DNA from: Treponema sp. UBA6988
Lineage (GTDB): Bacteria > Spirochaetota > Spirochaetia > Treponematales > Treponemataceae
Assembly: GCA_002448445.1 (NCBI GenBank)
Contig: DJYC01000105.1
Span: forward strand, 1 to 5,015
Direction of reading: 5' to 3'
Length of the DNA stretch: 5,015 nucleotides
Shown here: positions 1 to 5,015 of the stretch, piece after piece
Position numbering within the stretch: position 1 is the first letter of the stretch
Layout: every line of letters begins with the position of its first letter
Notes under the pieces: model-generated
Told to the model about the DNA's origin: nothing
The model's input: the letters and a program-made list of their open reading frames with translations, nothing else
The model's database searches: none
Made by a program: the position numbers and the translations under genes

Positions 1-36
1 GCGGGTAAAAATTGCAAGGAGGCAATTTTTACCCGC
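1..36. repeat. Perfect 15-bp inverted repeat (strong hairpin, possible terminator)
   Basis: Bases 1-15 (GCGGGTAAAAATTGC) are exactly complementary to 22-36, with a 6-base loop AAGGAG at 16-21. The outer five pairs are GC-rich and the inner part AT-rich. On the plus strand the stem is followed only by TTTCC, so it is not a textbook terminator rightward. On the minus strand the downstream bases lie outside the window. It could end transcription of a gene left of the window, end the leftward operon distally, or be one end of a dispersed repeat continuing to about position 106. The repeat itself is certain; its role is not. Confidence 0.75.
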
Positions 37-40
37 TTTC

Positions 41-106
41 CAGGGTTCCGCCTTTCGGCTCCATTGCCTTACGGCAACCCGCTTGCGCGGGCCCTTCCAA
101 TCGGGC
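41..106. repeat. Cluster of short GC-rich hairpins, candidate dispersed intergenic repeat
   Basis: Small inverted repeats follow one another almost without gaps: CCG/CGG at 48-50 and 56-58, TTGCC/GGCAA at 64-68 and 73-77 (loop TTAC), CCCGC/GCGGG at 78-82 and 87-91 (loop TTGC), and GCCC/GGGC at 91-94 and 103-106. Base composition is clearly more GC-rich than the adjoining intergenic DNA. No open frame of useful length with a start was seen. Such chained hairpins beside a larger perfect inverted repeat (1-36) suggest a structured, possibly multicopy intergenic element, but one window cannot show that it is repeated. Confidence 0.45.
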
Positions 107-118
107 GTAGGTTCTTAA

Positions 119-259
119 TCAAGTACCCCGGTCACAAATTCTTTGTAGAATGAGCAGCCCGCATTCAAGTTCATTCCCGGTCGTAATGATTGGGAATGCA
201 ATGGCTCTTATGTGGTCATCCTTAAAAATATCTGCCCGTCGCCATGGGTCAAATTTCTT
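119..259 (-). other. Protein-like open stretch without a start; gene remnant or repeat-borne frame
   Basis: On the minus strand a frame is open from an in-frame TAG (260-262) to a TGA at 119-121, giving 46 codons. It begins KKFDPWRRADIFKDDHIRAI and ends LLILQRICDRGT. It contains no ATG, GTG or TTG, and its first codons overlap the end of the flavodoxin-type gene in another frame, so it is unlikely to be an expressed gene as it stands. A second minus-strand frame in the same DNA has an ATG and encodes MNLNAGCSFYKEFVTGVLD, ending at a TAA a few bases past the first stop. I found no clear ribosome binding site for it. I do not recognise either peptide. The stretch may be the 3' remnant of a decayed gene, or part of the same intergenic element as the hairpins at 1-106. 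Confidence 0.25.
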
Positions 260-1175
260 CTATAACGGATGTGCCTTCTCCGCCGTCACTCCATTTCCAC
301 TTTTCGTAGAATCTTAGTCTGCCGTTTTCGTAGCGAGGCTCCGAATTGCAAGAACCGGATTTTGATTCCCCTGTTGTGTTGATGTGGCGGTAGTCAAAGT
401 GCAGCTTTTTGTCCCCGTCAATTTTTCCCAAAAGAAAGCCCTTTATAACGCTTCCGCCAGAATATTCTGCCCAAATTACATTTCCCTTCTGGTGGTAGCT
501 GAATATGGTCTCGTCTGACACTTCCCCCGTGCCGGAAGAGAATATTGCTGTAAAGTACCTGTCTTCCAGCGAGAATGCTTCCTGGGAAGGGGAGAAGAGG
601 CTCTTTCCCTTTTCGTATGCTTTCCTAAGATTGAGCTCCCAGTTTGCCTTTCTTGATTCCTTTTCTCTTGAAGTGCCGTCAAAAAGTACGAATTCGCTTT
701 GCTTTACCCGTTTAAAAAGCCTGTCGCCAAACATAACCTTTTTCATGCTGCTAAGATGCCCAAGCTTTTCAAGCCTGTCAAAAGGATTTCCCGCAGAGCA
801 GAGGATTATGCCCTTTTCTAGCATTTTCATTGTCTTTTTTCCGTAGGCAAATCCGTATGACCAAACCCTGTCAAACCAGCCCACGAGTTTTGCGGGTGCT
901 TCCGTCCAAAAAACCGGGTAGATAAAGGCTATTGCATCGGATGAATTTATTTTCTCCTGCTCAGAAAGAACGTCGGCTGCAACTTCCGGCCTGTCTCTGT
1001 AGTTTGCGTCCCTAAGATATTCCTGCTCCGTCATGTCTGTCTTAAAATTCATTTTGTAAAGGTCAGAAAGAAGGTATTCATTCCCGGAGTCAACTATTCC
1101 CCTTGTGAATTGGTCCCTTAGGTTCCTTGTCAGTGAATCCTCAGAAGGGTGGCAGTATACAATAAATACCTTCAT
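249..1175 (-). CDS. Flavodoxin-fold NAD(P)H:quinone oxidoreductase-like protein fused to a C-terminal 'n-acetylglutamate synthase'-like domain
   Basis: The 308-residue protein has two parts. Residues 1-195 resemble the Flavodoxin_2 family (NQO1, MdaB, KefF): an opening beta strand MKVFIVYCHP with HP at 9-10 and SL at 14-15 for the FMN/FAD phosphate region, PVFW at 87-90, and the family signature GWFDRVWSYGFAYG at 99-112. Known members reduce quinones or other electrophiles with NAD(P)H in the cytoplasm, and no signal peptide is present here. Residues about 205-308 form a small beta-rich domain with FSYHQKGNVIWAEYSGG at 225-241 and a GTSVIEEI end. This matches, from memory, stand-alone proteins of about 100 residues often labelled n-acetylglutamate synthase, a label probably wrong for the chemistry. 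Family members of the first type are usually 175-200 residues, so the tail is a true addition. The ATG at 1175 is 17 bases after the upstream stop, so it is the second gene of an operon. The exact substrate is unknown. Confidence 0.82.
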   Translation of the reverse strand: MKVFIVYCHPSEDSLTRNLRDQFTRGIVDSGNEYLLSDLYKMNFKTDMTEQEYLRDANYRDRPEVAADVLSEQEKINSSDAIAFIYPVFWTEAPAKLVGWFDRVWSYGFAYGKKTMKMLEKGIILCSAGNPFDRLEKLGHLSSMKKVMFGDRLFKRVKQSEFVLFDGTSREKESRKANWELNLRKAYEKGKSLFSPSQEAFSLEDRYFTAIFSSGTGEVSDETIFSYHQKGNVIWAEYSGGSVIKGFLLGKIDGDKKLHFDYRHINTTGESKSGSCNSEPRYENGRLRFYEKWKWSDGGEGTSVIEEI

Positions 1176-1185
1176 CTTTTGTCAG

Positions 1186-1194
1186 CTTCCTTCT
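1186..1194 (-). promoter_or_regulatory. Shine-Dalgarno overlapping the upstream stop codon
   Basis: Read on the minus strand, AGAAGGAAG lies 10 bases before the ATG at 1175 and overlaps the TAG stop (1193-1195) of the preceding gene. The spacing is slightly long. The overlap supports translation from a shared mRNA, with possible coupling between the two genes. No promoter or terminator fits in the 17-base gap. Confidence 0.6.
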
Positions 1195-2497
1195 AAAGCT
1201 GTGCCTTGTAGCCCAGCATAAAGCGGAATGCATCCTTTTTTTCCTTGTCCTTGTCGTTAAAGGCCGTAAGGTTGAAGGATGCGATGCCGGTAAGCTTTCC
1301 GTTGAGGAGAGGGGCACTTATGTATGGAGAAAGGACGAATGTCTTGTCGCATTTCTTAAACTCGTTCTTCTTCTTCTTGATGTCTTCCATGGCGTCAAAA
1401 AGTCCCCAGCCTGGAGCCGTTACGGTAAGGTGTGCTCCCGCTGACATTGGGCGGTCTGCAAGGTAAAGGTGTTCGGTAAAGAGGTTTGCGTCAAATCCCA
1501 GCGTGGAAGATGAGCCGCTTTTTGTCCTGGGGTCCGTAAATGAATGCTCAGCCGCCTCTATCGCCTGGTGCCTAAAGAAAATCATCTCGCCAAGGTATTC
1601 ATCGGGAATGCTAAAGAGAGTGCAGTTTAGCTGCGCTACGGGAAGAACCATCCTTAGCTCGCTCAAAAGGTAGGCAAGCCCCTTGTCTATGTCGTTTTTG
1701 CTTAGGTCGTCAGAGTCTATCTTTATGCCTTTTACGCCAGTCTGAAGGAAAAATGACGTAGTGTAGCGGTTTCCAACGAGAAGGTTTACGCCGCCGTCCA
1801 AAAGAACGTATCTTACCAGGAAAATTACCTTGTCCCCTGATTTGGATTCCTTTTCAAGCGGCAGGTTGACTCCACCAGTGATGTCAAAAGTTACGTTGGG
1901 ATAGGAACCTGCAAAGCGCAGGCTTGTCCATAGTGCCTTTTTTTCTTCTTCTTCATCCGTGCTGTTTTCGCGGTTCATCGTAAGGTAAATGCCAGCTGCA
2001 AGGGGGGATGCAAACTTTACCGTGTAGGCAATTCCCGCGCCATACAGCTCATTGAAGGGGGAACTTGCAAGCCCCTTGTATGTCTCTGTGAGGGGGGATG
2101 CTATGCTCTGGATTCCAAACTGCCTCTGCAAAAAAATATCAGACCCGGCACCAACAAAATTGCCTAGGTATGCGCTGAAAAAATGTGTTGAAGCCGTGTG
2201 GTTGTACTTGTATGTTGCAGAAAGCTCGTTCAGGTTAAGCAGGGAATTTGCCGATTCCTTTTTCTTGAGCGGGCTTGTCTCCAGAAGGTCGTCTGTTTCC
2301 AGCTGAATTTCGCCCCTGAAAATGAATTTTCCGCCAAAATCAAGCTGACCAGCCGCAAAGCCCTCGGTGTAAAGCTCTTTCTTTGCCGGCATTTCGCCTA
2401 AAAGTCCCAGATAGCCGCTAAAAGCTGCCTGTTCCACTGCAGAAAGTGCCGCACACAAAAATAAAGCCAAATATAATAGAATAAACTTCTTTTTCAT
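1193..2497 (-). CDS. Predicted exported outer-membrane beta-barrel protein, family not recognised
   Basis: From the ATG at 2497 the product is 434 residues. It opens with a Sec signal peptide: MKKK, a hydrophobic core FILLYLALFLCAAL, and likely cleavage after LSA at residue 20. The rest has no further long hydrophobic helix. It is made of alternating beta-type segments rich in Gly, Ser, Thr and aromatics, with charged putative surface loops (acidic DEEEE near 181-185, Lys-rich KKKK near 374-377) and a final strand FRFMLGYKAQL. This is the usual look of an outer-membrane barrel or porin-like protein, although the last residue is Leu rather than Phe. An open frame extends 12 bases further to a TTG (2509), but the ATG has a GGAG at ideal spacing and a cleaner signal peptide, so I chose it. 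It is the first gene of a leftward operon with the flavodoxin-type gene and is divergent from cheA. No specific family, ligand or transport role can be assigned. Confidence 0.72.
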   Translation of the reverse strand: MKKKFILLYLALFLCAALSAVEQAAFSGYLGLLGEMPAKKELYTEGFAAGQLDFGGKFIFRGEIQLETDDLLETSPLKKKESANSLLNLNELSATYKYNHTASTHFFSAYLGNFVGAGSDIFLQRQFGIQSIASPLTETYKGLASSPFNELYGAGIAYTVKFASPLAAGIYLTMNRENSTDEEEEKKALWTSLRFAGSYPNVTFDITGGVNLPLEKESKSGDKVIFLVRYVLLDGGVNLLVGNRYTTSFFLQTGVKGIKIDSDDLSKNDIDKGLAYLLSELRMVLPVAQLNCTLFSIPDEYLGEMIFFRHQAIEAAEHSFTDPRTKSGSSSTLGFDANLFTEHLYLADRPMSAGAHLTVTAPGWGLFDAMEDIKKKKNEFKKCDKTFVLSPYISAPLLNGKLTGIASFNLTAFNDKDKEKKDAFRFMLGYKAQL

Positions 2498-2503
2498 TAG
2501 GAA

Positions 2504-2507
2504 CTCC
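2504..2507 (-). promoter_or_regulatory. Ribosome binding site that decides the envelope protein start
   Basis: GGAG on the minus strand sits 6 bases before the ATG at 2497. The alternative TTG start at 2507-2509 would overlap this site, so the ATG is favoured. Confidence 0.65.
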
Positions 2508-2659
2508 AAGAAAGAAATATGAGCCTAAAAAACAACAGCCCACTCATTTCTTGATTTATCGGTATTTTAAAATGTGAATAAAAGCATTATTATGGAAGCC
2601 CTTCCTTTGTGCTGAAAAAAAATCTTTACTTTTAACTGGAATTTTTTCAAATAATGCCC

Positions 2660-2665
2660 TATAAT
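2660..2665 (+). promoter_or_regulatory. Perfect TATAAT -10 candidate upstream of cheA
   Basis: TATAAT occurs exactly, about 77 bases before the cheA ATG, on the same bases as the leftward -10. No good -35 lies 16-18 bases upstream (the 17-base position reads TGGAAT) and there is no extended TG. Its transcript would carry a leader of about 70 bases including the GGAAGAGG at 2720-2727. Confidence 0.3.
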
Positions 2666-2689
2666 AAATTAAGATTAAAAAAGTTGCAA
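2661..2689 (-). promoter_or_regulatory. Candidate sigma-70-type promoter for the leftward operon
   Basis: On the minus strand TTGCAA (2689-2684) is followed by a 17-base spacer and TATTAT (2666-2661). These match the consensus at 4 of 6 and 5 of 6 positions. It would start transcription near 2654 and give a leader of about 155 bases before the envelope-protein gene. AT-rich DNA gives such matches by chance, so this is a candidate only. Confidence 0.35.
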
Positions 2690-2706
2690 AAATCAGTCGT
2701 TTTGAC

Positions 2707-2734
2707 TTGACTTATGTTTGGAAGAGGTTAAAAT
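2707..2734 (+). promoter_or_regulatory. Candidate sigma-70-type promoter abutting cheA
   Basis: TTGACT (2707-2712), a 16-base spacer and TAAAAT (2729-2734) each match consensus at 5 of 6 positions. A second TTGACT overlaps it at 2702-2707. The expected start point is near 2741, immediately before the ATG at 2742, so transcripts would be leaderless or nearly so. Confidence 0.4.
2720..2727 (+). promoter_or_regulatory. Possible cheA Shine-Dalgarno at unusually long spacing
   Basis: GGAAGAGG is the only purine-rich site resembling a ribosome binding site before cheA, but it ends 14 bases upstream of the ATG, beyond the usual 5-10. It could only act on a transcript starting further upstream, such as from the TATAAT at 2660. 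Confidence 0.4.
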
Positions 2735-2741
2735 AGATAAT

Positions 2742-5015
2742 ATGAGTGATTATCTTGACGCTAATAACGAGGAACTTCTCAAAGATTTCTTTTCTGAAGC
2801 AGAACAGCAGTACGAGACTTTGGAAAGCAACATTCTTGTTATAGAAAATGACCCTTCAAATCATGATGCTATAGATGAAATTTTCCGTGCGGCTCATACA
2901 TTAAAGGGCGGTTCTGCCACAGTAGAAATGACAGAGCTTTCTTCCTTCTGCCACGACGTGGAAGACCTTCTTGATGCTCTCCGCAGTAATGCGGTTCAGG
3001 TAACAGAGCCTATCGTGGACACGCTTCTTTCTTCACTGGACACAATAAAAGCTATGCTGGACGCAAGAAGCAGCGGTTCCGTCTACCAGGAAGACGTTTC
3101 AGAAATAGTAAATAAGATTAAGTCCTTTATTCCCCAGAAGTCTGGCAAGAAAAAGGCATCCGTGAGCGTACCCTCCGGCATGGTCGGCGCAGCAAAGCCA
3201 GCAGCGGCAAATAGTGCACCTGCAAAACAGGCAGCCCCGGCGGCGGACAACGGAATGCCCCCGGTAAAGCCGCTTTCGGACAACGAATTCAATGAACTAA
3301 AGCAGGCTTGTCCCCAGGGAAGTAAGCTCTGGTACGTAAACGTTACTTTTGATGAGTCAAACCCCATGAACAGCGTTGGCGGAATTCAGGTTTTTGCCGC
3401 CCTCAAGAACTGCGGTACTGTTTTAAAGACTGTCCCGGACTTTGAGGCTCTCTATGAAGATGAATTCCATCCGCAGGTCGTTTACTATGTTGCAACCGAA
3501 TCAGACGGCTCTGCTCTGGAAGATACAGCCTTCCTTGATGACGTTACCCTTGCGGCGGACGCTCATACTTTGGAGGCAGAAGCGGCTCCTGCACCCGCGG
3601 CAACACCTGCTCCCGTGCAAAAGGAAGAGGAAGTGGAAGAAGAAAAGAAAGAAGCTGTTGTGGAGCAAAAAGAGGAAGTTTCCACGTCTGCGCCCGCAAC
3701 TCAGGCAAACCTCCAGCAGGCAAAAAAGTCTGTCCAACAGGCATCAGGCCATGGCGTTGCCCAGACCGGTTCAATACTCCGTGTGGACAGTAAGCGCGTA
3801 GACAACCTGATGAACCTGGTCAGCGAAACCGTTATCACAAAGGCTGCCTTTAACCAGCTGGGACTTCACCTTGCAGACCTGCAGGTAATGCTTCAGGGAC
3901 TTAACTCCGGCTACAAGGAAAAGCAGCATCATATTATGGAGGAAATCCCCAAGATTCTCCAGCAGATTGAAGCAGGTGCATCCCAGAAGGAAATCCGCCA
4001 GAAGATAAGCGACATATATCAGGGCATGTCCACGCTATTCGATGCCTTTGAAAATGACATAAAGCTTACGGCAAGCAAATACCGCTCAACCACGCAGAAC
4101 TTGGGTCGCATCTCTAGCGAGCTCCAGGAAGGCGTAATGAAAATCCGCATGGTTCCAATCGGTACCATATTCAACCGCTTCCCGCGCGTTGTTCGTGACT
4201 TGAGCCGCGATCTTGGACGTAAGGTTAACCTTGTAATAGAAGGTGAAGACACAGAACTTGACAAGACTGTTGTAGACGACCTTCTTGACCCAATCATGCA
4301 CTGTGTCCGCAACTCCGTTGACCACGGCATTGAGACTCCTGAAGAGCGCAAGGCACACGGCAAGGATGAGACTGGTAAGCTTATACTCAAGGCTGCAAAC
4401 GAAGGAAATACCATCGTAATCGACATAATTGACGACGGTCAGGGTATAGAAGTGGAAAAGGTTCGTGAAAAGGCAATCAAAAAGGGTCTTATTAGCCCCA
4501 ACAAGGTTATGTCTGATCAGGATGCCTTTAACCTTATATTCCTTCCGGGATTCTCTACCAGCGACAAGATAAGCAATGTTTCTGGCCGCGGAGTAGGCTT
4601 GGATGTTGTCAAGACTATGGTGGAAAAACTCAAGGGTACCATTACTGTTACCAGCGAGCGCCACAAGGGTTCAAAATTCAGCATCAGGCTTCCGCTCACT
4701 TTGGCCATTATCCAGGGTCTTTTGATTCGTGTCGGAAAAGAGGTATACTCTATCCCGATTACAAATGTTATAGAAAGCCAGCGTGTAAAGCGTGACAGTA
4801 TCAATACGATTGATAACTACGAAGTGCTCAATGTGCGCAATGAAGTTATTTCAATCCTTAGGCTTGACCGCCTCTTTAATATCAAGGACGCGGTGGAGAG
4901 CGAATACTGCTTCATAGTAATCGTTGGTTCACAGGAAAAGAAGATAGGTGTTATGGTAGATGCCCTTATCGGTGAGGAAGACGTTGTAATCAAGCCTTTG
5001 CGCGACCAGTTTACG
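2742..5015 (+). CDS. cheA: Chemotaxis histidine kinase CheA (3' end beyond window)
   Basis: The open frame gives 758 residues and is still open at the window edge. CheA is the soluble kinase of the chemoreceptor array: with CheW and receptors it autophosphorylates on His and donates phosphate to CheY. Domains in order: P1 Hpt about 1-130 with the phospho-acceptor H52 in AAHTLKGGS; P2-like response-regulator-binding domain about 175-265 (KLWYVNVTFDES); an Ala/Pro/Glu/Lys-rich linker about 275-335; P3 dimerisation about 347-470, with the start VDSKRVDNLMNLVSETV and the end MKIRMVPIGTIFNRFP; P4 ATPase about 475-655, with N box HCVRNSVDHGIE (H520, N524, H528), G1 DDGQGI (564-569), F box FLPGFST (600-606), G2 GRGVGLDVV (615-623) and GSKFSIRLPLTLA; and a CheW-like P5 domain from about 660, cut by the edge. 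All kinase motifs are intact. Perhaps 40-50 residues are missing, if total length is near the 800 I recall for treponemes. The P3 is about 60 residues longer than in Thermotoga. The ATG at 2742 gives the N-terminus expected for treponemal CheA, and a TGA at 2703 closes the frame upstream. Confidence 0.97.
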   Translation, partial: MSDYLDANNEELLKDFFSEAEQQYETLESNILVIENDPSNHDAIDEIFRAAHTLKGGSATVEMTELSSFCHDVEDLLDALRSNAVQVTEPIVDTLLSSLDTIKAMLDARSSGSVYQEDVSEIVNKIKSFIPQKSGKKKASVSVPSGMVGAAKPAAANSAPAKQAAPAADNGMPPVKPLSDNEFNELKQACPQGSKLWYVNVTFDESNPMNSVGGIQVFAALKNCGTVLKTVPDFEALYEDEFHPQVVYYVATESDGSALEDTAFLDDVTLAADAHTLEAEAAPAPAATPAPVQKEEEVEEEKKEAVVEQKEEVSTSAPATQANLQQAKKSVQQASGHGVAQTGSILRVDSKRVDNLMNLVSETVITKAAFNQLGLHLADLQVMLQGLNSGYKEKQHHIMEEIPKILQQIEAGASQKEIRQKISDIYQGMSTLFDAFENDIKLTASKYRSTTQNLGRISSELQEGVMKIRMVPIGTIFNRFPRVVRDLSRDLGRKVNLVIEGEDTELDKTVVDDLLDPIMHCVRNSVDHGIETPEERKAHGKDETGKLILKAANEGNTIVIDIIDDGQGIEVEKVREKAIKKGLISPNKVMSDQDAFNLIFLPGFSTSDKISNVSGRGVGLDVVKTMVEKLKGTITVTSERHKGSKFSIRLPLTLAIIQGLLIRVGKEVYSIPITNVIESQRVKRDSINTIDNYEVLNVRNEVISILRLDRLFNIKDAVESEYCFIVIVGSQEKKIGVMVDALIGEEDVVIKPLRDQFT

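Noticed and set aside
221..248. Possible intrinsic terminator right after the flavodoxin-type gene (minus strand CCC...GGG then TATTTTT)
   Set aside because: The stem would be only three base pairs with an 8-base loop, too weak to support a terminator call.
505..846. 113-residue plus-strand frame opposite the flavodoxin-type gene
   Set aside because: It is antisense to a well-supported gene and has no recognisable motif.
1366..1379. TTC-type trinucleotide run
   Set aside because: It encodes a Lys-rich loop (KKKK) of the envelope protein and is only about four units, so ordinary coding sequence explains it.
2447..2470. Lipoprotein signal (Cys at residue 15 of the envelope protein)
   Set aside because: The residue before Cys is a bulky Leu and the hydrophobic stretch continues past it. 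Ordinary signal peptidase I cleavage after LSA fits better.
2615..2622. Run of eight A residues in the divergent spacer, possibly a phase-variation tract
   Set aside because: The run is short, the surrounding DNA is very AT-rich, and it is not placed in a promoter spacer that I could support.
3442..3801. Lys/Arg-rich 119-residue plus-strand frame
   Set aside because: It is a shifted reading of the repetitive Ala/Pro/Glu/Lys linker of cheA, with no ribosome binding site or domain.
4086..4664. 192-residue open frame on the minus strand inside cheA
   Set aside because: It lies wholly antisense to the conserved P4 ATPase region of cheA, and its peptide has no recognisable domain. It is a shadow of strong codon bias.

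Overview
The window looks like chromosomal DNA of a treponeme-type spirochaete. The main evidence is a chemotaxis histidine kinase whose first residues (MSDYLDANNEELLKDFF) and unusually long dimerisation domain resemble Treponema CheA as I remember it. A Sec-exported, beta-rich envelope protein in a diderm-like setting fits this. The assignment rests on recognising the protein by eye, not on a search.

Layout. Positions 1-248 carry no convincing intact gene. They hold a perfect 15-bp inverted repeat at the very edge (1-36), a run of short GC-rich hairpins (48-106), and a 46-codon open stretch on the minus strand (119-259) that reads like protein but has no usual start. The unit may be a dispersed intergenic repeat or a gene remnant. 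Next come two minus-strand genes forming a tight operon, transcribed right to left: a predicted outer-membrane beta-barrel protein (1193-2497), then 17 bases on a two-domain protein (249-1175). That protein has an N-terminal NAD(P)H:quinone-oxidoreductase-type flavodoxin fold fused to a roughly 100-residue C-terminal domain like the small proteins often labelled 'n-acetylglutamate synthase'.

A 244-base AT-rich divergent region (2498-2741) separates this operon from cheA, which reads rightward from 2742 and runs off the window at 5015. The region holds candidate promoters in both directions. Two of them share almost the same -10 bases (2660-2666), and another lies so close to the cheA start that its transcript would be nearly leaderless.

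Function. CheA is the central kinase of the chemotaxis array. It autophosphorylates using ATP and passes phosphate to CheY (and CheB where present), controlling flagellar rotation. In treponemes cheA normally heads a cheA-cheW-cheX-cheY operon, so those genes are expected just past the right edge, but this window cannot show it. The left operon has no evident link to chemotaxis beyond sharing the divergent promoter region. I see no mobile element, CRISPR array, tRNA or rRNA. Nothing here amounts to a clearly new biological system. The most unusual items are the left-edge repeat/remnant, the flavodoxin fusion, the enlarged CheA P3 domain and the overlapping divergent promoter.
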